In this document: in pieces, positions 22,549 through 33,769 of the stretch
Position numbering within the stretch: position 1 is the first letter of the stretch
Layout: each line of letters starts with the position of its first letter
DNA from: Galerina marginata
Lineage: Eukaryota; Basidiomycota; Agaricomycetes; Agaricales; Galerinaceae
Assembly: GCA_023014335.1 (NCBI GenBank)
Contig: JAECYW010000011.1
Location: 2,232,001-2,296,000, forward strand
DNA length: 64,000 nucleotides
Direction: 5' to 3'
Translations under genes and position numbers: made by a program
Notes under the pieces: model-generated
The model's input: the letters and a program-made list of their open reading frames with translations, nothing else
Database searches by the model: none
Told to the model about the DNA's origin: nothing

Positions 22549-23144
22549 CATATGAAGCAGTGTGGATTAGACGGTTGTGGATTAGACGGTTTAATATCGC
22601 GATCGCCCATCTCCCTGCTTTATACTTACCTTGATTCGAGAGCCTTTGTCCCAAGACATGCGTGGCATTGGTGAAAGAAGGAGTCGCACCGATCCGTTAC
22701 TGGTGAAAGGAGTCGTACCGATCAGTTACTGCATGCGTCGAGTCACTGAATTTGTCACTGAATTTCAAGATCTCTTCTCACGATTGTGAAGGACCCTGGG
22801 CAATGGTCAGAATCCGCACAGAATTTCCGAAAATTTTAGGACAAAATTTTGCCAAAAATGCAAGCGAGGGCAGAGGCCTGTCCAGACAAAATTGACCGGC
22901 CGCGGACGGAGAAATTTTTTTGGTATACATGTAAATCTATACACCAAATTTAAACGGAGTCGGGATCATTTCGGCCTGGGGTTGACCAATCGTTTTGTTC
23001 AGGCTCTTCACATAACGTCTTCGGCGCATTGATCGCGATGACTCCGGCCTGGCAAGTCATTTCCAGGAGAGCTCTTGACGTGTAATTCGCTGAAACATTA
23101 CTTCCAACTCTTTTAGGAGTCTCAGGCTGATTGCAGGCGAACCT
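22549..23144. other. Intergenic stretch between helical-repeat and FKBP genes
   Basis: It contains two small direct duplications: TGTGGATTAGACGGT twice at 22561-22590, and a unit with GGAGTCG-ACCGATC-GTTACTG twice around 22676-22728. The final 100 bases probably contain the first exon of the FKBP gene: the frame continues upstream of its ATG to an acceptor-like TTTTAG near 23115. Confidence 0.4.
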
Positions 23145-24198
23145 ATGTCGCTGATACCTACAACAGACTTGCACCTCACGGGTGCTTATCTTACCTGTAG
23201 CGAAGCCCTTCCAAATGTTAACGAACAAGAAAGATCAGTCGTCAAGATCTTCTTCGATAGTATACATGCCACTCCGCTACACGATTCGAGTTCAACGCTG
23301 CCCGAAGAACCCCAGATCTCAATGACCATCCTTTGTTGTTTCATAACCAATCATGTCAGTTTATTAATACATATGTTGCGCCTGTTGCTATCTGAATACG
23401 CCTCTGGACAGGTTGAGGCTATAGCATTAGACCTCGTTTTAAGTAAAGATTGCGAATATGTTTTAGAACTAGTTGGCAAGTAGGTACTTTTCCGACATGT
23501 ATCGGCATCACAACAACTAATATATATCAAGCAGTGGTAACATATTTGTTGACCTCACAGGACATTATCAAGGCACTACCAAACCTTCCGGTTTATGTAT
23601 TCACTTGTTCACAAAATTTTAGAGCAGCGTGAAATACAGACAAACGTTCATTCCTCAAGAAAATTAGCATGTCGTCAACCAAACCAAAGGCCGCCAAAGA
23701 AGCAAAAGCCGTCGGTCGTTCTGATCGAAGACGAGGTTATTGGAACCGGACCAACGATTGAGCGTGGTGATACAGTCACTGTGTGGTATAGTGCAAAAGT
23801 GAGGGAGACAGGGCTGGTATATGAGAATGTTAATGTTACTGTTGGTCCACCAGTAAGTCTCCTGATGTTTTGTGTTTTCATCCTTACCTGTGCCATTTTA
23901 CTTTAGGCCTCATTTCGTGTTGGAGAGCGAGATGTCATAGCAGGTACTTTTCCTACTTGATTTTGCTTCGATAACAAGTTGATGTCCATCGAGGATGGGA
24001 TGAAGGCGTCATCGGAATGCGGGTTGGTGGTTCTCGAGAAATTACTGTCCCTCCTGCACTTGCATTCGGAGATCGAGGATTTGAGGATAGGATCCCTCCA
24101 CACTCCACAATTATCATAAGTAGGTCTTCATTCACCTATACAACTCATTTATTGACTCTTTAGATTGCTATGTTATAGGGAAAAGGGAGCATACATGA
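23145..24198 (+). CDS. Nuclear FKBP-type peptidyl-prolyl isomerase with nucleoplasmin-like domain
   Basis: Exons 23145-23354, 23412-23479, 23535-23590, 23668-23852, 23907-23943, 23994-24119 and 24164-24198 join in frame to 238 residues. Residues 1 to about 105 resemble the nucleoplasmin-like N-terminal domain of the Fpr3/Fpr4/FKBP39 family (IPTTDLHLTGAYL, then EYVLELVG, then FVDLTGHY). A basic linker (RPPKKQKP) is a likely nuclear signal. The FKBP fold follows: ERGDTVTVWYSAKV, then DVIAGWDEGVIGM, then IPPHSTI. The enzyme class isomerises X-Pro bonds, and nuclear members act as histone chaperones. Two oddities: the acidic linker usual in this family is almost absent, and the last strand (normally YDVELL-like) is replaced by a Cys/Lys-containing tail after the sixth intron. 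The frame stays open upstream of 23145, so a further 5' exon is likely. Confidence 0.75.
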
Positions 24199-26761
24199 GA
24201 AAATAATTTTGATTTCGTGCTATACATACTTATAGCAGTCAATTGGAGTGATTACTATAAAACATGTAAAGGAACCCCATTGGCTTTAAAGCTTTCTTTG
24301 TGAAAAGTTTTAGCAAGCATATGCCTTCCTCTATACCGACATCAGTACGCGAAACTCAGAACATGCTATAGTGATCAGCATTTGCCTCTGAGGCAAGTCG
24401 ACACTGTTAAGTCGGAAGGCATAGTCAGAAATTCTTCTCTTTTACGATCGCCTTGACATCATTTAGACTGCAGATACCCTTAAAAAGGTTTGTTTCAACC
24501 GTTTTCTCTCCATCGTTGTCGCACAAGCAGGAGCAGTCACAGGTTTCATCATGGCCAGGGGCCTAGAGGCTTTGTCCAGAAGTTTGGTGCAAGTTGAACA
24601 GTGAATAGAGATCTAGACTAACAAGGTTTGATGAACTTTGATCACGTTAAATGTCCTTGGGCTTAAGCCTGGCAGCTACATGCATAAATTTAAACACCTT
24701 TTATAATTGAACGGTCAATTTGAACCTTACAGGCCTGTGTTCAAGCTGGTTTCACATCAGAACTGACTGACTGAAGCCACCGCAAGGCCCGTATTCTCTT
24801 TCTTGGTTCTTTAATCGCCAAGATGTGGGACTCATCGTGGAATCCCAATGCCTCCACCCCGCTATTCCGGACAGCTTTTGTATTTCGAGCTCTCCGCCAT
24901 AGATGGACAAGAAAAGTGGATTTTTGCGTCTCAATATTTTAATCTGGACGGGGTCTTGGTGGAGCTTCCCATCTCCTATTGCACATGTCGCGGCTTCAGA
25001 ACTAAAATGCCAATCTTCGAACATAAAGCCGAGTTTTCTGATTTAAATGATTCTCATCCGATTTGGGTGATTTCCTCCAAACGGATTTTCAGTGTAAAAT
25101 TGGGAAGTCAGACTGGCCAACGGGTTTATATGACAACGACCAATTACAGATTCATTAACTGAGGAGCAGGTGGGCAAGTTTAAACGAAACACAAATGGGA
25201 ATAAATCATACCTGGAAATCGACCTGAATACCACGCATTCAGAGTCGCGACGAGAGCTTCAGAAAATAAGTGGCATTCAAAAGTCAACACGATGGTGCAA
25301 GATTAGCCGGAGGTGTCAAGACAGGTGAGACAGTTGTAGATGAGTCGGACGAAACAGAGACGCGTCCCAAATCCACACAACCTCCTCTGGAGATCAACAC
25401 CGGCGATGTGTCAATCCGTCAGTACGCATGGGCCAGACTCTGACTTTTATTGGCAATCCACGTGTACGAAGACGCACCCAGATTTCCCTTACACAATCAA
25501 TAGACAGTGCATTGCATGGGTGCGAGATGCCAGACCGGCCCCCTATGAGTAACGCGAGCGGTCGGCCTACAGGAGGTCGCAGGAGAACATGATTCCAAGT
25601 GCGACACCAGGGCTTCAAGGTACGTTCCATGGCGGACATGGAATTCGGTCTTTCCGAGCAGGGGACGAGAATCGGTGCTCGACGATTTGGCTTGAACATC
25701 CCTTGGCCAAGTTGTCGCTGACGTCAGTCAGCCCAAGCTTTTTAGCTGAGGCACTTTGGTCAAAAGATAATAGCCTCACAGATCCTCATTGTTCGAGTAT
25801 GAAAGGTCGAGGTATCGCATAAACGTGCTACAACATGGTGGTGAGAGTACGAACGAAGGCAAGGATGAGATATCTAATGATAAAACGGGTATGTAATACC
25901 CAAATCGGCAATTCGAACACCAACACTCACTTGAAGTCAGAAATCGAGTACTACGGAGTACTCGACGGGTTCTCAACAAATTTGACTTACTCACCTATAA
26001 GAAATTAAACGCATAATTCTGCAGAAGCGGAAAAGTGCCCGCAAACTCCATCGGCTCGTCCACTCAAATGTCCGGAGCATCTTGAAGCGCGATCATGCGT
26101 TTTAGTACGAGTCAACAACCTACTGATGGATGGAATGCAACATTGTACGCTGCATTGGCAGATAATCGTCCACTCAGGTACTTATATTGTTCTAAGTTTT
26201 GCCTGCCCGAACTGTGCTTCCGAACAGAGCATGAGCGCCACATCTCATCACGGGAGGTCACAACCAGGTACGGGGGGCGAGGATTGAAGAACCCGGTCTG
26301 CCTCCAAGAATGCCTGTGAAGAATAAGCGTCGCTATAGACGCGTTCCTTCTGCTGTGGATTTCAGGGGGGTCCAGTGTTCCTTGAAGGGGCGCCAGTGGA
26401 AATCCTTAGAGCGCATGCATTCGACAATGTCAGTGAGGTACGGTGATGAAGGTGGCAAGTAATACTTACGTCCTGCTGAAAATTCATCCTCAGTTTGAGT
26501 CCGTCTGCTGATCTCGGGCTCGAGAAATCAAAGAAGGCTACGGCTGACTGACTGCTGTTTGATGGTATGAACGCCTGTGTTTTCCCTTTCCGTCGCTATC
26601 TCATACGTTGTAATGTGTAGAGACCCATTGAACTTGGAGCATGTTCAGTAACGCGAGCTTTTCAGAAAAATCCACGTAGTGTGTTCGCGAACATAAACCT
26701 TTTAGTCCAAGCTGAAAGAAGTGGAGAAATATTCTTGGCAGTAAAAAAGCGAGTTCTCTGT
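24199..26761. other. Gene-poor stretch of 2.5 kb
   Basis: ORFs at 24848-25162 (+), 24752-25024 (-), 25394-25699 (-), 25589-25822 (+) and 26095-26319 (+) are short, lack recognisable domains and overlap on opposite strands. None is called. Confidence 0.4.
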
Positions 26762-27317
26762 AATTCTTTTAGTTTCTTTACAGAATCGAGTTCAAAAAGA
26801 CGTACAGAGTTAGACGGTCTTCATGGGTAGGAATGTAGACGAATCTCCTCCGACAAAAATCCGATTCTGAGAGATTCTGAGTTGCGATTACAATTATTCT
26901 TGTTCCAAATTCGATTTTAGAACGTTCGTCCCATGAATCGCCCATAATCGTTTACTCCGAGTTTACTCTGACTAGTACTGTTCCCAAGTTATGCTTCGGT
27001 GGCGAAAAACGATTCCGAAGTCCTACTAGCAATTGTCAGCTCTCAGCGCTATGCAGTTTCCGAGGGCGAGTCTTTTCGTTCTCGACAGAATCGACACGAT
27101 GAGGGAATTGCCTTGCCGTGAAGTAAATCGCTTGGTGCATGGCGGCATGAAGATTGCATGGGATTTACTAAGATTTTGCGAAATCAGCCAAAGTCGGCAG
27201 CCCGACTTTGGCTGATTTCGGTTGATTTGGCGAATCACGTGATGTCGATCAGACTCGGTCCGTCTGGCTGGGCGGCCTACGTTGTACCTTTAACCACTCT
27301 TGTCTCATGTTTACCAA
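26762..27317. repeat. Direct repeat, copy 1 (at least 556 bp)
   Basis: The sequence recurs in the same orientation at 63445-64000 with an offset of 36683 bases; every part compared by eye was identical. The left boundary is at AATTCTTTTAG. The right boundary cannot be placed because copy 2 runs off the window. It contains a perfect 19 bp inverted repeat (27179-27220). ORFs inside are under 72 codons, so it looks non-coding: a solo LTR, a MITE-like element or part of a larger transposon. Confidence 0.9.
27179..27220. repeat. 19-bp perfect hairpin within the direct repeat
   Basis: CGAAATCAGCCAAAGTCGG and its exact complement flank a 4-base loop. The same structure is present in copy 2 at 63862-63903. 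Confidence 0.85.
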
Positions 27318-27739
27318 CCCACGTCAGCTCCACCACTCCTTAGAGCTGATATTCCATACCCCCGTGCACGCATGAGGACAGTCCCTGTTTGGGATTTGAC
27401 GTAAGGATTTGACGCAGAGAAATCCGGGTCTGTGTCCTCGTCCGCATGGCATGGTTTGCGAACAAAAAGTACGAAATCTGTGTCGACGTGCGTATGATTT
27501 GCAAATGCTAATGCCAAAGAACAGACACTGCAGAGTCCGGATCTGTTGCACTTAAACGCACGCGCCAATGACGCTCTCCACAGACGATTATGTGACCTCG
27601 GTCTGGTTTTTATATTGGAAGTGAGACTATGATTATGGGATTCACTCCTGTGAGTACGTCGTCTGACTCATCGACATATCTGCCCGAGCTTACTGTAGTT
27701 TGATCGCGGCAGCACAGATGGCCTCGGATGGCGAAGAGT

Positions 27740-29735
27740 GGACGAGCCCGTGGACGCAGCCGTTGAAATCGCCCAAATGTTGGCTTGTTACTTTACTCAT
27801 TCAGGCTGCGGAGGTGGTTCGAGATGCTATTCTGTAGGTTTCCATGCTTCACCCACGATTCTAACTTTTTGCTCATTTTGATAGCACGGAGCCTCAGCCA
27901 GCGTTCTATCAGTCCTACGAATATTTACGAGGACAATGACTGGGTGTCATCAAGATCAATACTCTTGTTGCCGACAGGCTGGAAAAAGACAGTCTAGAAC
28001 GGACTATTCACCCTCGTCATCTTCCAATGCTGGTGAAATTTAAACCATCGCTCAACTACAACAATGGAGGGTATCTGTACAACAAAAGTGCGTTTTATTG
28101 CCTTGCTATTCTATGAGTAATTTCAGTGTTGACGCTTTCAATCGTGTAGGCCACGCTATGCGGTTCAAAGACTCTCAAGAACAAGAAGTCTACCCTCGCG
28201 AAAATACCAACGCATGGAATGTCGAACTTGTTTACGCCGGGCTGGATGTTCTCGGAGCCACGCCATGGGTAGTAACCAGGGTCATCTTCGATATCGTCAT
28301 GGCCGTGTGGAACTTTGGAGAGCAGATGGGCAAGATCCCGCATGCCGTGTTCGATCCAACCCAAGCTTGTAATTCCAGAAGGCGCAGACACGGATCTGCA
28401 GGCTCGGAGCAAGACGCGTGTACCAAGGAGATATTTAGAGAGATGGACGGGTTTCTGTCGCTTATGAGCGTCCTGTCTTCCTTCAGTTCGCCCATTCCCG
28501 TTCCCGTTCCCGCTCGAGCAACGACGCAACCGCAGATCCATGTTCGTACCCCGACACTACACCGAGTCACTATGTTGTGCGACAGAGGGCTGGGGTTGGG
28601 GCGAAGGGGAATAATCACTCGGATGGGCGTAGTGTGAATTATAAGATTGAGATTACTCGAGCTGTGCGTACTTTAATTTTCATTTTGACATTGGTGCTGA
28701 TTCGCTTCAGTTTCTAGACGACACCTTCTTCCTACCGCATAACCTGGACTTCTGAAGGACGCGCCTATCCCATCCCACCACATCTGAACCACATGGGCGG
28801 CGATCTGTCTCGTGGACGTATTCGGCGAATTCCATTATAAGGAATTTTTTGCTGATTTTTGGAGAGTCCGACCACTGAGTGTTCGTGGCTTCCGGTGGCT
28901 CAAGATTCACGCGGCGAATTTGTACGGTTACGATAAAGCCAACTTCGACGACAGGGTAGAATGGGTCGAGGAGCATCTTGACCCTGTTTTAGAGTTTGCG
29001 AATAAGTGTGTGATTTCCGGCAGATCTACCTTTGAATTCATTAGTGACCTACCTCTAGGGCTCCCGAGACGACCCATGGCAATTCCTTGCTACCTGCATG
29101 GAGATCAGGAACGCAGTCCAGCTCGACGATCCCATGCAGTATTCCTCAGCCCTGCCTATCCATCAGGACAGCGCTTACAACGGGCTGCAGCACTACGCCG
29201 CGCTCGGCGGCGATGTCCAAGGTGCCCAGCAGGTCAACTTGGCTGCGGCTGACGAGCCCTCCGATGTGCATACGCACATCAGCTCCAAGGTTCAGCAGAT
29301 TGTCAGCGAGAAGGCGGAGGCGGGTGTGGAGCTTGCTGAGCTGTTGAATGGGAAGATTTCGAGGGATGTCGTCAAACAGACTGTCAGTCTTTTTCTGGTG
29401 GAGGGTAAAATGGGGGATACTGATATTTTTTTTCGTAGGTTATGACTACTGTTTACGGTTGTCAATTTCATCGGTTCTCGAGACCAGGAATGACGCCTCT
29501 GTCCAGGCTTGCGTCATCCTGTAAGCGGAGGCGGGTGTGGACCTTGCTCAGCTGCTCAATGGGAAAATCTCGAGGAATGTCGTCAGACAGGCTGTCAGTG
29601 TTTTTCCGGCGGAGGGTAAAATGGGATATTGATATTTTGTTTTCATAGGTTATGACGACTGTTTACGGTGTCACTTTCATCGGCGCTCGAGATCAGGAAT
29701 GTCGCCTCTGTCCAAGTCTGCGTCATCCTGTTCAT
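27740..29735 (+). pseudogene. Mitochondrial RNA polymerase (RPO41-type) pseudogene, truncated
   Basis: Conserved blocks of the single-subunit T7-like mitochondrial RNA polymerase follow in the right order: AFYQSYEYLRG (about 27900), IHPRHLPMLV (28005), MRFKDS (28158), ELVYAGLDVLGATPW (28222), FLDDTFFLPHNLDF (about 28710), GRAYPIPPHLNHMGGDLSRG (28757), RGFRWLKIHAANLYGYDKAN (28880), LPIHQD then NGLQHYAALGGD (29155), and VVKQT-VMTTVYG (29370-29450, split by an intron). It is broken by TGA at 27937-27939, by TGA plus a frameshift at 28750, by further frame changes near 28820 and 29070, and by a 210 bp tandem duplication. It ends before the HDSFW-type motif C, so no active polymerase is possible. 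Retained introns show it arose from genomic DNA, not from retroposition. Confidence 0.85.
29311..29730 (+). repeat. 210-bp tandem duplication inside the RPO41 pseudogene
   Basis: Units 29311-29520 and 29521-29730 both contain the end of one exon (ELLNGKISRDVVKQT-like), an intron (GTCAGT...CGTAG or CATAG) and the start of the next exon (VMTTVYG). The second unit keeps the better downstream reading (VTFIGARDQE), while the first has lost the frame there. The duplication therefore followed or accompanied gene decay. Confidence 0.85.
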
Positions 29736-30375
29736 CTTGTTGATGCTCTGAGGACCTGGTCGCGGCAGCGGATGCGCAATGTTTAGGTCGATCATGGGGT
29801 AAAACTCATTTACTTACTTGTTCCATTATATCTCACCAAGGATTATCCAGTTCTGTTTGCGTAACGTGAACTGGTCTCCTCGTCATATTTAAATGTTCTG
29901 TATCTCAAGTCCAGTCGCCCACTTTAACACTGCCACGTTGTGGATATCCAAATTGGAAACCTCGTCTGGAGAAAGTCACTCGAATTTGCAACCAATCGTT
30001 CATGCATTCATTGAAAATGTTTTGATGTTGACCGCCCGAGTTTGGGGAATTTCAAGAATTGTCGACGAGTTGAATATAGTTTGCGGGCATTTCTATGCAT
30101 TTCTATTTTTATCCGATAGCAAGCAAGGCAAGATATTTTCTCTGAGAGCTCATTCAGTACTGATCTGTTGGCTGATTAGGCCACAAGTATTCCGCGAGAT
30201 TGCTCTGCTGAAGCCTTGGGTGAGGTCCACAAGGTTGACTAGATGGCATTTTGAAGTATATTCATTTTGTCAATAACCCGTCGAGTGCTGATCTGTTGTC
30301 CGCGTTTGTAGTCACGAGTCCCTTGACTAACTGACTGTAACATCAACGTCTCTAAAGCCTGCATAAAGTCAGCAA
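29736..30375. other. Intergenic stretch
   Basis: An ORF at 29893-30276 (+) of 127 codons shows no known domain. A possible short gene, but there is no supporting splice or homology signal. Confidence 0.35.
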
Positions 30376-31729
30376 GTGGTATTTCGCGGAAATGGTATTT
30401 TGATGATCTCTTCAAGCGCAGGTAAGTCGTACATTTTTAGAGTATGCAGAATTTCTCTGCTCTTTTGCCTTGGTTGGCTTTCCTTCTTTCCTTCTTCTCT
30501 TCTTTCTTTTCTGTTCGTTTCGTTTTCTCCTGTGGTTCGTTTTCTACCCATTCAGGAGGAGATCGTCGTTTTATGGCTGTCGATGCACTTTCGACGTTTT
30601 GGCGTATTGGGTATTTCATATTTTGGACGATGTTTCTTTTTGGGTTTTCTCTTTGCTTTCGTTTGTTGGTCGTCGTGATGTGGGATGCGCGTATGAAGCA
30701 TGACCAGCAGGATGAGCATGACCAGCAGGACCAGGAGGTGCACCAGGCGTTGGCTGACGTGGCTCTGCTTCTGCCATTCTGTCGGGAGGGTCTCTTGACG
30801 TTTTTTCTACTTTATTTTTTTCCTTGCTTTTTCGTATTCGTATTCGTTTCTTTTCCTGTCCCGTCCTTAACTTGGATGGACTTTAGATAGACTCTGGATG
30901 AGGACGAGGAGGACGTGCTTCGTTTTCGCTTTTGCTGTGCTTTCGACGTTTTTATGCGGTCATGGTTGATGATGACGATGTCGATTAGCAATGGAAGCTG
31001 ATTATGAGAGGCATGCTCGCAGGCCGGGATGGGCAATTGTTATCGTTCGGGTTTGATTTGATTTGTTTGGTTGGGAGATTATTGTTCTGTTCTGGGTTTA
31101 CTCGCTTTTCTCTTTCCTTCTGCTTTCCTTCTTTTTATTTCGGTGGCTGGGTTTGGTGGTTCTGCTCGTTTCCTTGTCATTGGTTTTCTATTTGAGGAGA
31201 CGGACGTTGGTTCACTCATTTTAGCTGTTGGTGGTGTTTGTGAGTAATCTTTGGTGTTGGTTCTTTCTCGTCGATCTGCTGTTATCGATCATGGGCGATG
31301 ACGACGACGACTACAGGAGGACCACGACGAAGAGAACTTTGGGTTGTTGGAATTGACTCTTGGGTTGTTGGAATTGACTCTTCGAGTGATGGTGGCGAGC
31401 TGGATTTTGTGTCTTTTTGGTGTTTTAGGCATTTGGGTTGTTTGCAGGCGATGTTTTGGGTTGATTTAAATTATCCTGCTCCTGCTCCTGTGCCCGTTGT
31501 CCGCCACGATGATGACGAGCAGCAGGAAGAGAATGTGTGAGGGGCTGTGTTGAGGTTTCAAAGTCTGGTGTTACTGGTTACTTGGCTTCGTAATTTTGAC
31601 TGTCTTTTATCACTTTTCTTTCGGTTCTTTCGTTCTTTCCGCATTTTTGTTTTCCATTGCTTTGCCCTATGCTACTCGTCATTTTTGTGCTGGTCCTGAT
31701 GATCTTTCTTCTTCTCATCAGGTCCAGGA
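30376..31729. repeat. Low-complexity T/C/G-rich stretch with short tandem repeats
   Basis: Long pyrimidine-rich runs (about 30460-30560, 30790-30870, 31080-31140) produce open frames on both strands (for example 30444-30890 + and 30369-30619 -) that are probably compositional artefacts. Embedded short tandem repeats include CATGACCAGCAGGA-type units at 30698-30735 and TTGGGTTGTTGGAATTGACTC twice at 31342-31382. Confidence 0.5.
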
Positions 31730-33014
31730 CGCGACTCTAAAGCAAATTCGAAGACGATCAAATCATCATCTTCTGGTGCCAGTGATGATGCTATGGGCAG
31801 TGGCGAAACGGTACCAACAACGACGGCTACTCACAATAATTTTGTTCAACCTACATATGGTACGTTTTTATCTACCCCGTATCGTCTATATTTGCTAACT
31901 GATCTTCCTATTTTCACAGCTCCTGCTCCTGCTCCTCAAGACAACCTGTTCCTCTGGCAACTGCTCATCAAACTTCTCGTACATAGCCCATGCCAAAACC
32001 TCCGCCCACGTTCAGTCCGCCTCCTCGTCATCGACTGGGTGGACAGAGTCGAACTCGCCGTTGAGTTCGTCTACTTCTACTGTTACGCCTGCCAAGATCA
32101 AGAGGGACGATGAGAAGGTGCGATTGTCGAATCTTTTGGTGGATGGAGCGGATTTGGTTGTGGAGGGGTTGGAAGGTTCGACCTCGGGATCGACGGCAGA
32201 ACAGCCAACGTCGACATTATCTTCAGCTAATACTTCAATGACAACCTCAACAACAACCACGACTTCTCGACCTCCTGCATCTTCTTCTACCGCAACTTCG
32301 CCCAACAGTGATTCAGGCGATAACAAAACGCTAACACCGCCCATCTCGCTTGTGGTGCAGGGTGCAAGGCAGCCACAGCTGAAAACTTCGACTTTGTCAG
32401 AATCGTGGTGGAATTATGTTGGGTGGACTCCATCGTCGTTATCGTCGACTACAGCTCCGCCTGCTGCTGCTGCGGACGTTAACGCTGACGAGGCCCAGAC
32501 GAAGAAGCTTACGGAAGTGCTGAAGGATACAGATGGGGTTGAGCGGGTGCTGGTCACGGAGGGTGCTGATGCCTCTGCGACTGGTTCTGGTTTCGCTTCC
32601 GCCGCCGTGGTGCCTGAGGAGGAGGATCACGATCGTGATCGAGTGGGATTGGCAACTGGTAGCCTGACAACGGAGCCGACCACGACGACGACGACCACTA
32701 CAGAGAAGTGCAGAGACCACAGGGACGATGGCTGCTGGTTCGACCGGGATGACAGCCACGTCGACTTGGTTGTATCCGTGGTCTTGATATTATTCTTTGA
32801 CTTCAACCACCACCAAAAGAATGTCAGAGCCCGAGGCTACGATGCCCAAGAGATCAACCTACAGATGCGCCGAGTGAGACGAAGGATCGATTCCTCATCG
32901 TTGGCACTAGCACCTACGTCGAGTTATGGAATGCATCCCTTTGCTTCACTTCGGAATGTCGTTAACATTAGATTTCCAACGACTACTCTTGAATCTCAGC
33001 GTCTCCCTGTCTAG
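31730..33014 (+). CDS. Ser/Thr-rich protein fragment, probably part of a decayed or incomplete gene
   Basis: The frame 32061-33014 (317 codons) is Ser/Thr/Asp-rich and contains a poly-Thr run and a distinctive SESWWNYVGW motif. I faintly associate that motif with a family of fungal proteins carrying a lipase-like domain, but no hydrolase domain is present here. Upstream, an exon-like segment ends at a donor near 31860; the intron 31860-31919 has good borders. However, the frame entered after the intron differs from that of the long ORF, so a frameshift near 31930-31970 or a missed intron must be assumed. The complementary strand is open at 32012-32344 and 32439-32759 because of composition. 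Either a low-complexity region of a real gene or a decayed copy. Confidence 0.35.
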
Positions 33015-33769
33015 GATACCGCTCTGGTGATTCAGGCCAAGGTTCGTTTGATTTTAGTTTTTCCCGAAATCTGGGCTGACTTCTCTACTTCAGCTTCGAT
33101 TGCATCTACGTCAATTTCGACCAGAACGCCGTGAACTCGACCTATGTTAACATTCAAATTTGCCTTCGCGATTCTTTTTGAAACTTTTGTACGTTCAAGT
33201 TTTATGTCTCCAAACCGTCAAGTTTTCATGCGTGATCTCTTCAGCTTGCTATGGACCTGTTACTAGACCTTCTCTGTTTTGGTTTTCAGGGAAGGGTAAC
33301 AACGACATTTGCCGCCTTGTTTGCGGACAATCTTTTTTGTGGTCAAACCTTTGAGGTCGAGAACACGTCTCTCTTACGATGGCTACAGCTTGCGGGTGGA
33401 CGGGTGGCGTAGTGAAGAGAGGAATATCTAATGTAAGTAAATTTTGGTCGATTTTTTAACTTTGCTTTCGGCTTTTCTGACATGCTTTTTACAGATCTTG
33501 CATCGTTTGCAGTACTCTATTTGTCTAGAGCTCCATGATACCGCTTGGTGTGCCTCATGATCATCTTCTTATTCCGCACGATTTGTTAGGATCGTTATAT
33601 CATGCATACGGCTTCAAGCGACCAGTTCTTCGAACTCTATGTAAAATAAAATCGGAAATCCGTATACGTAGGTGTCAGCATTACAATGGCGTACATGGCA
33701 ATTTTGTCTGAAATTTTACTTCCTAAGGCCCTAGAACGACAAGTCTTTTCAGTTTTCCCTCTGCGTCTA
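33015..33769. other. Intergenic stretch
   Basis: No gene is supported. A short ORF at 33160-33354 (+) has no domain. Confidence 0.35.

Noticed and set aside
28095..28618. Long minus-strand ORFs opposite the RPO41 pseudogene
   Set aside because: The plus strand carries recognisable RPO41 blocks here, so the antisense frames are shadows.
27740..29735. RNA polymerase from a mitochondrial linear plasmid
   Set aside because: The blocks match the nuclear RPO41 type, and several intron-like intervals with GT-AG borders are present.
30369..30890. Lys/Glu-rich minus-strand ORFs and Phe/Leu-rich plus-strand ORFs
   Set aside because: Both result from a pyrimidine-rich low-complexity tract.
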